A stretch of 64,000 bases of DNA from Haloferula helveola (GTDB lineage: Bacteria > Verrucomicrobiota > Verrucomicrobiia > Verrucomicrobiales > Akkermansiaceae): positions 4,712,001 to 4,776,000 of the forward strand of contig NZ_AP024702.1 in assembly GCF_037076345.1 (NCBI RefSeq), in the 5' to 3' direction. The notes beneath the pieces were generated by a model. That model made no database searches. It was not told the origin of the DNA and saw only the letters and a list, made by a program, of their open reading frames with translations. Below, piece after piece: positions 8,838 to 18,348 of the stretch (position 1 is the first letter of the stretch; every line of letters starts with the position of its first letter). Position numbers and translations under genes: made by a program.

Positions 8838-10181
8838 CTAGTTATTGATCGTGTTCTTGTAGATCTTCCCGTCCTTCATGATCAGGACGAAGTTCTTCTC
8901 CGGATCGGCCACGAGATCGAGGTTCTCGAGCGGGTTGCCATCGACCAGGAGCAAATCCGCCAACGAACCTTCCTTGATCACGCCATTCACTCCGGGATAG
9001 GGGTCCCTGGGACCGCACATCTTGAAGAGCTGGTAATTGGTGCTGGTGGCCATTTTCAACACCTCCCACGGCTCATACCACCTTTTGAGTTTGGCGAGTG
9101 ACTTCCCCTGTTTGGCCGCAATCTCCGCGCCGTTCTGCAAATCCGTGCCGAAGGCGAGCTTCAGATCATACTTTTTCGCCAACTCGTAGGCCTTCTCCGT
9201 GCCAGCGGTCATCGCTAGGAATTTTTGATTCTCGAAAGAATCTTCAGGAAATGGAATCCGGTCTTCATCATTCAACAACGGTTGCAAGCTAAGCCATGCG
9301 TCTTGTTTCTTGATCAGCTTCGCGGTGTCTTCCGTAATCATATTGCCGTGCTCGATGCACTGGACCCCCGCTTCCAAGGCTCCGCGGACCCCGAGATCCG
9401 AATAGGCATGCACACATACATAGGTGTTCCATGTGGCTGCGACTTCCACCGCTGCCTTCATCTCATCCAGCGTATACTGCATGACGTCCAGAGGGTCGCT
9501 CAGTGAGGCCACGCCTCCGCCCGCCATGACCTTGATCTGGGTGGCACCTCTCATCAGGTTCTCACGCACCCGCCTCTGCACCTGGGGCACCCCATCCGCG
9601 ATGCTCGTCCAGCCCATGATTTCCCCATCGAGAAGCTCTCTTCCGTCTTTCCTCGGGATCGCCGTAGGAAAGCGGAAATCGCCATGGCCGGAGGTCTGCG
9701 TGATATAGGCACCTGAAGGATAAACCCTGGGCCCCACGCATCTTCCCTCTTCGATCATCTTCTTGATTCCAAAAACCGGCCCTCCGACATCGCGGATCGT
9801 GGTGAAACCGCGCATCAGCGTGGCTTCGGCAGCTTCCGCCCCGACCAGGGTCAGATAGCCAAGGTCATTCACGAAGATCTGCATGCTGGCAATATGGGCA
9901 TGCATGAGATGCCAATGCGCATCGGTGAGCCCGGGCATCAGAGTCTTGCCGGCGGCATCAATCACCTCGGCGCCATCCGGCGCGGCAAGGTCCTTGCCGA
10001 TTTGCTTGATCAGGTTCCCCTCGATGAGGACATCGACTCCTTTCTGGAGTTCCTCGTTCACCCCGTCGAACACGACGGCATTGGTGATAACCGTGGATTT
10101 TGCGGGTTCCTTCGCCTGTACCGCCATCGACGTGAAGGCGGAGATCAGGGCGGCACCTGCGAGGGCTCTGAGTGGTTTCAT
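8838..10181 (-). CDS. Secreted amidohydrolase (imidazolonepropionase-like), copy 2
   Basis: This is a 447-residue protein from the ATG at 10181, with signal peptide MKPLRALAGAALISAFTSMA cleaved near VQAKE. Metal-site landmarks are LMPGLTDAHWHLMHAH, CVHAYSDLG, CIEHGNMI and AFGTDLQNG. It resembles the downstream copy along its whole length, so the pair arose by tandem duplication. Base composition looks slightly less GC-rich than in its neighbours, which could mean separate acquisition, but this was judged only by eye. With an outer-membrane barrel and an OprB-like porin upstream, it may process a small imported compound; that is inference. Confidence 0.85.
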   Translation of the reverse strand: MKPLRALAGAALISAFTSMAVQAKEPAKSTVITNAVVFDGVNEELQKGVDVLIEGNLIKQIGKDLAAPDGAEVIDAAGKTLMPGLTDAHWHLMHAHIASMQIFVNDLGYLTLVGAEAAEATLMRGFTTIRDVGGPVFGIKKMIEEGRCVGPRVYPSGAYITQTSGHGDFRFPTAIPRKDGRELLDGEIMGWTSIADGVPQVQRRVRENLMRGATQIKVMAGGGVASLSDPLDVMQYTLDEMKAAVEVAATWNTYVCVHAYSDLGVRGALEAGVQCIEHGNMITEDTAKLIKKQDAWLSLQPLLNDEDRIPFPEDSFENQKFLAMTAGTEKAYELAKKYDLKLAFGTDLQNGAEIAAKQGKSLAKLKRWYEPWEVLKMATSTNYQLFKMCGPRDPYPGVNGVIKEGSLADLLLVDGNPLENLDLVADPEKNFVLIMKDGKIYKNTINN

Positions 10182-10276
10182 CGTTCTAGAGGTTGGCGTG
10201 TTGACTAGGTCAGGAGGAGGCAAACGGCGGCAGGAGTGCCGCGAGGATTCGATAGGAAACCCATCGAGTTGTTGGT

Positions 10277-11173
10277 TCAGTTTCCGCGGATCCAGCGTTC
10301 GACAAAGTTGTCGATAACCGGGGTAACGTTGAAGCCGATCATCCAGTCCGAGCCGAAGGCGTCGGGGCGATCGATATAGTAGTTGATCTCAGCCTGGAGT
10401 TTGACCGGAGTGTTGCCGAACATGACGGTCTTGCCGACGGTCAGGTTGAGCGGGATCGTCCAGTCGTTGGTTTTCCAATCGTAGCTGAGGATCGGGGTGC
10501 TGCCGACGCTCCAGCCGCCCCCGGGAAGGGAGATGAGGAAAAGTTGGCACTGCGAGGTGTTGAACTGGCCGTCGCGCCAGCCGGCGACATTCCACTGGTG
10601 GCTGGGGAAGATCCCGTAAACACCCCACTCCTCGAACTTGGCCAGCAGCATTTCGGGTCCGGCTCTAAATTGGCCTCCGGCGATGCGGCTGTCGGTGGCG
10701 GTCGGCAGGGTTCCCACCATTCCCACGGCCCAAAGGAAGCCGTTGGGTTCGGTCACCCCGTAGCCGATGTCGAAGCCGATGTCGCCGAGGCCGGTGACGC
10801 TGTCCCAAGTGCCGGTTGCTGGATCGATGATCGGCTGCTCGAAGAGGATCGGGAAGGCGGGCCGCACGAAGAGGTTGGCTTTGCCGCCGGAGGAGGTCGG
10901 TTCGAGGGAGAAGGGGAAGACCGGTTGGAAGAGGAGCGTGAAGTTGTCCTGACTCGCCGAGCCCGGGATGTCCCCATCGTAGAAGCGATACTGGTTCTTG
11001 AAAGTCAGGCTGGCCAGCGAGTTGTTCGGGTTGGCGAGTTCGCGGGCGATCTCGTCGGTGGACTTGGCGGGAACGGAGCGGCTCTCCAGCTCAATCGCCG
11101 CGTCTTGGGCATGGGCCCCCGTCGAAATGCCAAGCACGGCCACGGCGAGCGAGTTGATCAGTTGTTGCTTCAT
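10277..11173 (-). CDS. Outer-membrane beta-barrel protein, unknown function
   Basis: This is a 298-residue protein from the ATG at 11173 (a TTG lies three codons earlier). A signal peptide ends at GAHAQD. The rest alternates short amphipathic strands with turns (LTFKNQYRFYDGD, FTLLFQPVFPFSL, ANLFVRPAFPILF, PVKLQAEINYYID), and the protein ends WIRGN. Overall it looks like a transporter-type barrel of the kind annotated as putative outer-membrane protein near porins. No catalytic motif is visible. It lies between the amidohydrolase pair and an OprB-like porin, all leftward, so a shared role in substrate uptake is plausible. Confidence 0.6.
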   Translation of the reverse strand: MKQQLINSLAVAVLGISTGAHAQDAAIELESRSVPAKSTDEIARELANPNNSLASLTFKNQYRFYDGDIPGSASQDNFTLLFQPVFPFSLEPTSSGGKANLFVRPAFPILFEQPIIDPATGTWDSVTGLGDIGFDIGYGVTEPNGFLWAVGMVGTLPTATDSRIAGGQFRAGPEMLLAKFEEWGVYGIFPSHQWNVAGWRDGQFNTSQCQLFLISLPGGGWSVGSTPILSYDWKTNDWTIPLNLTVGKTVMFGNTPVKLQAEINYYIDRPDAFGSDWMIGFNVTPVIDNFVERWIRGN

Positions 11174-11271
11174 GGTTTTCAATGGATATCTAGGGCGGAT
11201 CCCTTCCAGTAGGCGGCGAATGAAACGATAGTCTCGGTCTCAACCTCGAAATCCCCCCTGCGGGTTCATGT

Positions 11272-12534
11272 TCAGAACGTCAGTCGGGTACGCAACCCGA
11301 ACAGGGCCACGAAGTGTTCGTTAGGGTTGAGTGCCGGATTGATGAGAAACTGGAGGCTCGGTGTGAGCTGGAAATTCTCCAACAACTGCAGTCGGTAGAA
11401 GACTTCAGCGGTCCACTGGTCATCGAGTGGCACGGGGAAGGTGTCCGAATTGGGGCGCCCCCAGTTGAGGCCCACGCCGAGCAAATGCCCGCCGGGTTCG
11501 TTCATGTAGCCGAAGCCCGTGCTGACCGATGCTTCGTAGGCGCCCGCGCCTTCGTCCGCCCAGCCACCACGCAGGAACACCAACCACCGGTCGGCGAGCA
11601 GCTTCGATACCGAAGCGTTCACTCCCCAGCCGCCCTGACCACCGGTTTCCTTGCTGTCGTCGAGCTGCCAGATCGCGATGTGTGCATTGTCGAGGAAGAG
11701 CCGCTTGCCTCCGCCGGTGAATCCGATTTCGAGGGACTTGAAGGTGTCGAAATCACTGAAGAATGTCTCGAATCCTCCGAACACGGAGGTCGGGTCCGCG
11801 CTGGCATCGGCGATCCCGGCCACCGCATAGACGTGGTCCGTCAGGTAGCCGCCGATCATTATGCCAAACGCACCGTCAGGCAGCACCGACTGGGTGTTCG
11901 AACCCGTCGAGAACGCGAGATTGTGGAAACCGTTCCAGGGGCTGGCGAGACCGTAGACGTCGAAGTAGGACTTGATGTCGATGAAGCCGACCCTCGCCAC
12001 AACCCGGTCGTCGCAGAAGTACTGCTTCCAATTGAGTTCCGTGACTCGAAAACCGTCGTCGTTGAAGACCGGCTCGGGGGCTCCCGCGTAGCCCACTTCA
12101 AAGCCGAAGGCGGCGGGTGGCACGTCGGTGAAGCGGTGCCGGTGCTCGACCTTGTAGACCAGGCCGCCGGTGTTCTTGCCTTTGGGATTCACCAGGTCCC
12201 ACGATCCGAACAGCCGGAAGATTCCCGAAGCGGAGGTATCGTCGCCGGGGCTGTCACTGGCGGCGAAACCGACCGCCGTGTAGTCGCCACCGAAACTGAA
12301 TCCGGTTCTGTCAGTGACCCCGGTTTTCCACTCCTCCCATAACTCGAGCAAGTTGCGGTCGAGCAGATCTGCCTTTTCCTGCCGCATCTCCCCGGCGAGC
12401 GTATGAGGGTCGTCGGGCCCGGATAGAGGGTTGCTGTCGAGAGCGCCCGTTTCCGCCCGGGCGATCGGCGCGGTCGCAAGAACGAGTGTGACCATGGAAG
12501 TTACAGGGGAGGGGAGTTCCCGGTACGGCTTCAT
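11272..12534 (-). CDS. OprB-type carbohydrate-selective porin
   Basis: This is a 420-residue protein from the ATG at 12534, with a signal peptide ending near ARAET. Barrel strands begin around FSFGGDYTAVGFA and include SGIFRLFGSWDLVNPKGKNT and VYKVEHRHRF. The final strand, FVALFGLRTRLTF, ends in Phe as outer-membrane barrels do. The order and motifs match the OprB family, which lets sugars and small anions cross the outer membrane. The start is set by the signal peptide, since the longer upstream reading has no protein-like character. The CoA-metabolism cluster begins only 37 bases upstream, so it may be the last gene of that transcript or have its own promoter. Confidence 0.8.
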   Translation of the reverse strand: MKPYRELPSPVTSMVTLVLATAPIARAETGALDSNPLSGPDDPHTLAGEMRQEKADLLDRNLLELWEEWKTGVTDRTGFSFGGDYTAVGFAASDSPGDDTSASGIFRLFGSWDLVNPKGKNTGGLVYKVEHRHRFTDVPPAAFGFEVGYAGAPEPVFNDDGFRVTELNWKQYFCDDRVVARVGFIDIKSYFDVYGLASPWNGFHNLAFSTGSNTQSVLPDGAFGIMIGGYLTDHVYAVAGIADASADPTSVFGGFETFFSDFDTFKSLEIGFTGGGKRLFLDNAHIAIWQLDDSKETGGQGGWGVNASVSKLLADRWLVFLRGGWADEGAGAYEASVSTGFGYMNEPGGHLLGVGLNWGRPNSDTFPVPLDDQWTAEVFYRLQLLENFQLTPSLQFLINPALNPNEHFVALFGLRTRLTF

Positions 12535-12571
12535 GTTCAAGATTTGCTTCGGGTTCACTGGACGCTTGCCG

Positions 12572-13348
12572 CTAATACTCCTTGTAGTTTGGCTTCCGCT
12601 TCTCGGCGAAAGCAGCCATGCCCTCCTTCTGATCCGGAGTGCTGAAGAGCCCATGAAAGAGACGGCGCGCGAGCTTCAGGGCCGGGATGAGCGGCGTCTC
12701 GGCTTGCTCGTTCACCGCTTCCTTGCACGCGAGGACGGCCAGTCTCGGGTTGTTGGCGATCGTTGTGGCGATCTCCATGGCCACTTCGAGGTGTTTGCCG
12801 TCCTCGACGGCCTTGGTGATCATGCCAATTCGCTCGGCTTCCGCGGCGTCGAACCATTTTCCGGTCAGCACGTAGTACATCGCCTTGGCCTTGCCCACGG
12901 CACTGGCCAGGCGTGCCGGACCTCCGCCCCCGGGGAGGACGCCCAGTGTGACTTCGGTCAGGCCGAACTTGGCGGTCGAGTCGGCGATGATCATGTCACA
13001 CATCAGCGAGATCTCGGTGCCGCCGCCGAAGGCGAAGCCGCGAACCGCGGCGATGACCGGTTTGCGCAGCCCGGCGACCTGGTCCATGTAAGCGGCCAGA
13101 TCGGTGAGATAGGCGCTCTCGAAGTCCTGCGAGGCGATCCATTTCAGATCGGCGCCGGCGCAGAATGCCTTGTCGCCTCCGGCCAGGATCATGCAGCCGA
13201 TGCCGTGGTCGGCGTCGAATTCCATCAGGGCATCGGTGACTTCGGTCGTCACCTGCTCATTCAAGGCATTCATCGCCTCGGGGCGATTGAACGTTACGAT
13301 CCCGACCTTACCCTTCCGCTCGGTTGTGATGAACTGGTACTTGCTCAT
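12572..13348 (-). CDS. Enoyl-CoA hydratase/isomerase family protein, copy 1
   Basis: This is a 258-residue crotonase-fold protein of normal length. The oxyanion-hole segment KAFCAGADLKW and the active-site segment AFGGGTEISLMCDMIIAD carry the first catalytic Glu. LTEVTLGVLPGGGGPARL carries the second, so both Glu of true hydratases are kept. The reaction is hydration of trans-2-enoyl-CoA; the particular acyl chain is unknown. It lies 3 bases downstream of a second crotonase gene, and both belong to a leftward cluster with a CoA ligase, a MaoC dehydratase and a CoA-transferase. That setting resembles CaiD in carnitine/crotonobetaine metabolism, without proving it. Confidence 0.88.
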   Translation of the reverse strand: MSKYQFITTERKGKVGIVTFNRPEAMNALNEQVTTEVTDALMEFDADHGIGCMILAGGDKAFCAGADLKWIASQDFESAYLTDLAAYMDQVAGLRKPVIAAVRGFAFGGGTEISLMCDMIIADSTAKFGLTEVTLGVLPGGGGPARLASAVGKAKAMYYVLTGKWFDAAEAERIGMITKAVEDGKHLEVAMEIATTIANNPRLAVLACKEAVNEQAETPLIPALKLARRLFHGLFSTPDQKEGMAAFAEKRKPNYKEY

Positions 13349-13351
13349 CGA

Positions 13352-14107
13352 TTATTTCCCCTTCCAGTTGGGTGCGCGCTTTTCAGCAAAAGCCAGGGCG
13401 CCTTCCTTCGAGTCCTCGGTCCGCATGAGCCATTCGAAATACTCCTTCTCGAGCCTGACGGCTTGGGTGAGGGGCATGTCGAGTCCCTGCATGACGACTT
13501 GCTTCATCTTCTGGACGGCCAGCGGCGCGCACTTGGTGATCTCCGAGGCGATCTGTTCGCACTTCTCCATCAATTGATCCGCCGGGACCACATGATTGAC
13601 GAGGCCAAGCCGATAGGCGTCCGAGGCGTCAATGCGACCGCCGGTGTACAGTAGTTCAAGTGCCGGACCCAACGGAATCACTCGAGGCAGTCGCTGGGTG
13701 CCGTAGCCGCCCGGAATCCAGCCGAGCCGAACTTCACCCGAGCCGAAATGAGCATCTTCACTGCAAACGCGAATGTCGGCGGCCAGCGCCTGCTCCAAAC
13801 CGCCGCCGTTGCAGTGACCATGGATGGCTGCGATTACAGGTTTCGTCAGGGTCAACATGCGCGGGTAAAGGCGATCCACGAAACCCTCCGCATCGGGCGA
13901 CTTGACCCATTTGATGTCGGTTCCGACGCAGAATGCGCGGCCTTCGCCGCTAACGATCCCCACCCTCAGGTCGGGGTCGCCCTCCAGTTCTTCCCATGCA
14001 TCCGCGATCGCGTCGTACGTTTCGCCATCGCAGGCGTTCATGACTTCCGGGCGATTGATCTTCACGCGGATGATTCCGCCTGATTTTTCAATAATGACTT
14101 TTTTCAT
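13352..14107 (-). CDS. Enoyl-CoA hydratase/isomerase family protein, copy 2
   Basis: This is a 251-residue crotonase-fold protein starting MKKVIIEKSGGIIRVKINRP. Landmarks are GRAFCVGTDIKWV (oxyanion hole), HCNGGGLEQALAADIRVC (first catalytic Glu) and FGSGEVRLGWIPGGYGTQRL (second Glu). It is paralogous to the gene immediately downstream but clearly diverged, so the two may act on different intermediates. The 3-base gap implies a shared mRNA and possibly translational coupling. Confidence 0.88.
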   Translation of the reverse strand: MKKVIIEKSGGIIRVKINRPEVMNACDGETYDAIADAWEELEGDPDLRVGIVSGEGRAFCVGTDIKWVKSPDAEGFVDRLYPRMLTLTKPVIAAIHGHCNGGGLEQALAADIRVCSEDAHFGSGEVRLGWIPGGYGTQRLPRVIPLGPALELLYTGGRIDASDAYRLGLVNHVVPADQLMEKCEQIASEITKCAPLAVQKMKQVVMQGLDMPLTQAVRLEKEYFEWLMRTEDSKEGALAFAEKRAPNWKGK

Positions 14108-14168
14108 AATGATTCCAATTTCGGTTGCTTGAATGGGGGTGTTGAAATTCTTGAGTTTGGGAAGAATG

Positions 14169-14813
14169 CTATTTTGAGCTCTCGCCGGCAGGGATCAGTC
14201 CAAGCCCATCGAATCCGGCAATCATCAACTGCACTGCCAGTGCGCAAAGTAGCACGCCCACAATCCGCATCACCACCTTCAGGAACTCGGGCGGAATCTT
14301 TGCAAAGATACGCTCCGCGCCCAAAAGCACCCCAAGGTTGATGGCCATGATGATCAGGATGATCCCGAGCAGGATTCCGACATCCATGATGGCTCCAGGG
14401 CTGAATCCCTGTCGGAGAGTCGCCTCGATTGCGATAATGGCGACAAGGCCCTGAGGAGACGCCATCAGCGGTACCGCGAGCGGGTAGGCTGCGATACCGA
14501 TGGACGGGGCAGGGGGTGGGCCGCTTGCGGTTTCCGGCTTGTCTTCTGCGATGACCAGATTGAGCGCAAAGACGAAGAGAATGGCGCCGCCGGAAATCAA
14601 CAGGGCTTCCACGGTAATCTTCAACGCCGACAGAATGACGGCCCCGGCCAAGGTAAATAAGATGCAAACGACCGTCGTGATCAGCACCGAACGGAAGGCG
14701 ATCTTCCGTTTGAGGGAAGCATCCGCGTTTCGGGTCATGGTCAGGCTGACGATCGCAGCCTTTCCCGCATTCGTGGTCGCGAATAGAAGTATAAATATCT
14801 CAATCCAGCCCAT
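14169..14813 (-). CDS. MarC-family integral membrane protein
   Basis: This is a 214-residue protein with about six membrane helices (MGWIEIFILLFATTNAGKAA, ITVEALLISGGAILFVFALN, GILLGIILIIMAINLGVLLG, VVMRIVGVLLCALAVQLMIA). The central segment GIAAYPLAVPLMASPQGL matches the conserved AxPLxxGPG-type motif of MarC/UPF0056, with Ser-Pro in place of Gly-Pro. Despite the name the family has no proven role in antibiotic resistance and may be a transporter. It sits between the crotonase genes and the CoA ligase, so within this cluster it might import or export the substrate; that is inference. Confidence 0.8.
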   Translation of the reverse strand: MGWIEIFILLFATTNAGKAAIVSLTMTRNADASLKRKIAFRSVLITTVVCILFTLAGAVILSALKITVEALLISGGAILFVFALNLVIAEDKPETASGPPPAPSIGIAAYPLAVPLMASPQGLVAIIAIEATLRQGFSPGAIMDVGILLGIILIIMAINLGVLLGAERIFAKIPPEFLKVVMRIVGVLLCALAVQLMIAGFDGLGLIPAGESSK

Positions 14814-14872
14814 CTCTAGTTCCTTTCCATTGTTTGTGCGTGTTCATCCTGATTCGCTGTTTTCCCTGGGGA

Positions 14873-16471
14873 TCAATCCGCGTCGATTGGTGGCAAGCGA
14901 TCCCGAAGTTGATTCTTCGCCACCTTGTCGAGGGTCGTGCGGGGAAGTTCGTCGACCACTTGCACGGATCGGGTCACCTTGAAGTCCGCTAGGTTTTCAC
15001 GACAGTAGGCGGTGATCTTCTCGATGAGATCCGCCTCGGGGAGAGCCTTGCCCGCGTCGTTGAGGATGACGAACGCGGCGGGCACGTCACCCAGCATGTG
15101 GTGTTTCTGCGCGACCACGGCACACTCCTCGACGAGGCCCGACTCGGTGATGACGCGTTCGATCTCGGACGCGGCCACATTCTCGCCGCCGACCCGCAGC
15201 ATGTCCTTGTCGCGGCCGACGAAGAAGAACCAGCCGTCCTCGTCGATCCGGACCATGTCACCCGTATCCAGCGCGCCGTTCGCATCGAAGGCATCCTCGG
15301 TCGCCTCGGGGTTATGATAGTATTGCTTGAAAAGGGAGACGCCCCGCTCGCCGTGGATGAAAAGAAGTCCCTGCTCGCCCGGCCCGGCCGGGGAGCCGTC
15401 CTCCTTGCGAACCTCGATTCCGTAAAAAGGAGAGGGACGCCCCATCGTTCCGGGCGGGCCGACATGATCCGCATCCGCGATGATCGCGGAAGCCACGGTC
15501 TCGGTCATTCCCCAATAGCCTATGGTCTCAACCCCGAACTCTCTTTCTGGATCCGGCAATCGAGCCAGCGACATCAGCACGCGGACCCGGTGCTCGGGGA
15601 CGGGTCGGCCCTGGAGGGCCTTGAAGGCAAAGGGGATCATTGATGCCCAGGTCACGCCATATCGGGCGCATGTGTCCCAGAACCGTGAAGCGGAGAATTT
15701 CGGCTGCAGCACCACCGTGCCCCCGGACCAAAGGGTGGTCAGCAAGGCCACCTGAGCGTTGGCGTGAAACAGCGGCATGTAGACGAGTGTCGCGTCCTCG
15801 CGACGGAGACGCATGCTCATCGCCATGGATCTTCCGCACCACAAGGCGTTGGCGTGGGTCCAGACGGTGGGCCTGGGGCGAGAGGTTGTCCCGGAGGTGA
15901 ACTGCACCGAAAAATCCCGCGCGGGATCCCGCGGCAGATCGGGAAGAGGAGAGTCGCTGCAGAATTGCGAAAAGGGCTCGGCTCCAAACTCCTCCGGTCC
16001 CTGCGTCGGACCATCGGTTGGGGGCTGACTTTCGGTCATGATCATGCAGGTGGCGTCTCCGCAGGCCTCGCGCACCATGGCGGCAAACGAAGGCTGGGTG
16101 ACTGCGGCGACGGGCCGCATGACTTCGGCAAAATAGCGGACGTCGGCCGGTACCGCCCGGGAGTTGGTCGTCACCGGGACGGCACCCAGGATGGCGCAGC
16201 CGAACCAGGCGATCAGGAGCTCCGGGCAGTTCTCAAGATGGACGAGCACGAAATCACCGGCGCCGATTCCGCGGTCATGTAGGCCGGCGGCGAACCGATT
16301 GGCATCGCTGGCGAACTCCGCATAGCTCCACCTTCGTTCCTCGCCCTCGAAGGGAGCCCAGATCAGGAAGGTCTTCTCCGGTTCTCGGTCGACCCATTGG
16401 CCGCCCAGCCAGGCAATATCCATGCCGCGAAACATATCCAGTTTCGAACTTGGAGATTCGTTGCCACTCAT
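14873..16471 (-). CDS. Acyl-CoA synthetase (AMP-binding, CaiC-like)
   Basis: This protein has 532 residues from the ATG at 16471; a GTG at 16531 would add 20 residues. The P-loop FTSGTTSRPRPTVWTH is the adenylate-forming A3 motif, ending TSRPRPT rather than TGxPKG. E. coli CaiC is recalled to have a similar TSRPKG form. YWGMTETVASAI is the A5 motif, DTGDMVRIDEDGWFFFVGR the A7-A8 region with hinge Asp and Arg, and RTTLDKVAKNQL the A10 motif with the catalytic Lys. It activates a carboxylic acid to its CoA thioester with ATP. Genes for a MaoC dehydratase and a CaiB-like CoA-transferase lie upstream, and two crotonases downstream. Confidence 0.87.
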   Translation of the reverse strand: MSGNESPSSKLDMFRGMDIAWLGGQWVDREPEKTFLIWAPFEGEERRWSYAEFASDANRFAAGLHDRGIGAGDFVLVHLENCPELLIAWFGCAILGAVPVTTNSRAVPADVRYFAEVMRPVAAVTQPSFAAMVREACGDATCMIMTESQPPTDGPTQGPEEFGAEPFSQFCSDSPLPDLPRDPARDFSVQFTSGTTSRPRPTVWTHANALWCGRSMAMSMRLRREDATLVYMPLFHANAQVALLTTLWSGGTVVLQPKFSASRFWDTCARYGVTWASMIPFAFKALQGRPVPEHRVRVLMSLARLPDPEREFGVETIGYWGMTETVASAIIADADHVGPPGTMGRPSPFYGIEVRKEDGSPAGPGEQGLLFIHGERGVSLFKQYYHNPEATEDAFDANGALDTGDMVRIDEDGWFFFVGRDKDMLRVGGENVAASEIERVITESGLVEECAVVAQKHHMLGDVPAAFVILNDAGKALPEADLIEKITAYCRENLADFKVTRSVQVVDELPRTTLDKVAKNQLRDRLPPIDAD

Positions 16472-16563
16472 AAGCCAGTTTCCGGCAATGTGCTCTCTCT
16501 CGAGAGCATCTTCGTCGACTGCGGGTGCCACGAGCGAGATCGCGTCATCCGCGAGGGTTGGGT

Positions 16564-17025
16564 TCAGTCGAGGGGAGTCCGCCTGGTCACGAAAAGGATG
16601 TGCTCGACGAAAGCGACGGTTTCTCCCCGCTGATTGACCGTGGTCTCCGTCTGCGTCAGCAGGCCATGGGTCTTGATCTTGTGGTGATCCTTCTTGGCGG
16701 TGATCTTCACCTCGACCTTGATCGTATCGCCCGGGAAGACGAGAGCTGGAAAGCGGATCTTGTCGTAGCCATAGTTCATCACGTTGGGATTGGCGCTTTC
16801 CGCGCGGAAGATCAGCCCCACGCTAAAGGCGAAGGTCAGAGTGCCGTGGGCAATCGGTTTCTTGAAAGGCTGGGTCTTGCAGAACTCGGCATCCGTGTGG
16901 TGGGGCTGCCAATCTCCGGAGTGCATGGCATGCGTCACGACATCGGTTTCGGTGATCGTTCTGCCGGGGGTCACGAAGGACTCGCCGATCTCGTAGTCCT
17001 CGAAGAATTTGGGTTCATCGCTCAT
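16564..17025 (-). CDS. MaoC-type (R)-hydratase
   Basis: This is a 153-residue hot-dog-fold protein of the single-domain MaoC type. The hydratase motif HSGDWQPHHTD gives catalytic Asp38 and His43, and PIAHGTLTFAFSVGL is the conserved helix cap. Such enzymes hydrate enoyl-CoA with (R) stereochemistry, opposite to crotonases. Having both kinds in one cluster suggests either different substrates or epimerisation of a 3-hydroxyacyl-CoA. Starts at the ATG at 17025, 55 bases after the CoA-transferase gene. Confidence 0.88.
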   Translation of the reverse strand: MSDEPKFFEDYEIGESFVTPGRTITETDVVTHAMHSGDWQPHHTDAEFCKTQPFKKPIAHGTLTFAFSVGLIFRAESANPNVMNYGYDKIRFPALVFPGDTIKVEVKITAKKDHHKIKTHGLLTQTETTVNQRGETVAFVEHILFVTRRTPLD

Positions 17026-17080
17026 GGTTCGGTCTCTTGGTTGTTTTGAATTTGGGTGCTTTCTTCCTGTGAAAGGCCGT

Positions 17081-18295
17081 TCACTTCGGCAGGCCGACGG
17101 CTCCGGCTTCAGCCAGCGCCTTGACTTCGTCCTCGCTGTAGCCGAGGGCGGTCAGTTCCGACATCGTGTGCTCGCCAACGCCGGGAGGGGTCTTCGGCTT
17201 CACCCTCTCGTAGCCGTCGGAACTGATCTGCATCGGGCTGTCGACGGTGCGGATGCCGTCGGATCCCTCGACGTCCGGGAAGCAGCCGTTGGCGATCATG
17301 TGCTCGTCTCCGGTGCACTCGGCCGTGGTTTGCGCAACACTGAAGTTCACGCCGAATTCGCTCAGGCGTTTCCTGACGACCTCGAGATCATGTTGTGCAA
17401 CGATGCCTTGCATTTCGTCGAACAAGGCCCTGGCGTTCTTCAGTCTCAGTTGTGGTGTTGCGAAACGTTCATCGCCCTTGAGATGATCGGCGCCGAAGGC
17501 TTCGCGGAGATTCTCGATATTGTTCGGATTGATTTCCACGATGATGATAAAGCGACCGTCCTTCGTCTTGTAGCGAGCGCCGGCGACTGGGTTTGGCCAT
17601 TCTTCCATATGGTATTTCGGCATCGGGGGCGTGCCGACCAACGCCGCCTGCATCATGGAGGAGTTCGCCCAGAGTCCGTTGTGCATCAGTGAAGTGAACA
17701 CCTCTGACCCTTTCCCGGTACGTTCGCGGTGAAACAGGCCTCCCAGGACAGCACCAGCGAGTGTCGCCGAGGTGCCCAGGTCACCAAGGCCGACGGGCAA
17801 GGCGACCGGATCGCCGTCCTTGGGGCGAAGTTCCTCCATAATTCCGGTCCGGGCGTACCAAGCGGTGGCGTCGAACCCCGGTGCGTCCTTGTCGGGCCCT
17901 TCCTTGCCGAAGCCATTGATCGAAGCAAAGACGATGTCGGGTTTGACCGCCTTGATGTCGTCGTAGGTATGCTTGAGGTGTTTCTGTACCGGGAGGGGTG
18001 AATTCGTCAGAAAGACGTCGGCCGTTTCTGCAAGCTTGTGGAGGGCCTGCTGGGCCTCAGGACTCTTGAGGTTGAGGGCGACCGACTTCTTGGTGCGGTT
18101 CTGGATGAACGTGGTCCACGGGATCTTGCTTGGCGGGAGTCCTGGCGTCAGGTGCCCGTAGCGCCAGGGGTCACCGCTGAGCGGTTCAATCTTGATCACT
18201 TCCGCGCCGAGATCGGCGAGGATGACCGTTGCGTTGGGCGCTGCCGCCATTGAGGCGACTTCGACGACTTTGATTCCTTCGAGGATATTGGACAT
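17081..18295 (-). CDS. CaiB/BaiF family (class III) CoA-transferase
   Basis: This protein has 404 residues from the ATG at 18295 (MSNILEGIKVVEVASM), the usual length. The start AAPNATVILADLGAEVIKIE and GDPWRYG are the CoA-binding opening of the family. LGDLGTSATLAGAVLGGL holds the conserved catalytic Asp that forms the acyl-anhydride with substrate. HNGLWANSSMM and GEHTMSELTALGYSEDEV also match. The enzyme moves CoA between a donor thioester and a free acid. It is the first structural gene of the leftward CoA cluster and lies 53 bases after a small 86-residue gene. Confidence 0.88.
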   Translation of the reverse strand: MSNILEGIKVVEVASMAAAPNATVILADLGAEVIKIEPLSGDPWRYGHLTPGLPPSKIPWTTFIQNRTKKSVALNLKSPEAQQALHKLAETADVFLTNSPLPVQKHLKHTYDDIKAVKPDIVFASINGFGKEGPDKDAPGFDATAWYARTGIMEELRPKDGDPVALPVGLGDLGTSATLAGAVLGGLFHRERTGKGSEVFTSLMHNGLWANSSMMQAALVGTPPMPKYHMEEWPNPVAGARYKTKDGRFIIIVEINPNNIENLREAFGADHLKGDERFATPQLRLKNARALFDEMQGIVAQHDLEVVRKRLSEFGVNFSVAQTTAECTGDEHMIANGCFPDVEGSDGIRTVDSPMQISSDGYERVKPKTPPGVGEHTMSELTALGYSEDEVKALAEAGAVGLPK

Positions 18296-18348
18296 GGGAT
18301 CGGTTGCTTTCGTGTGTTCTTCTGGCTTGTGCTGTCGCTTCGGCGGAT

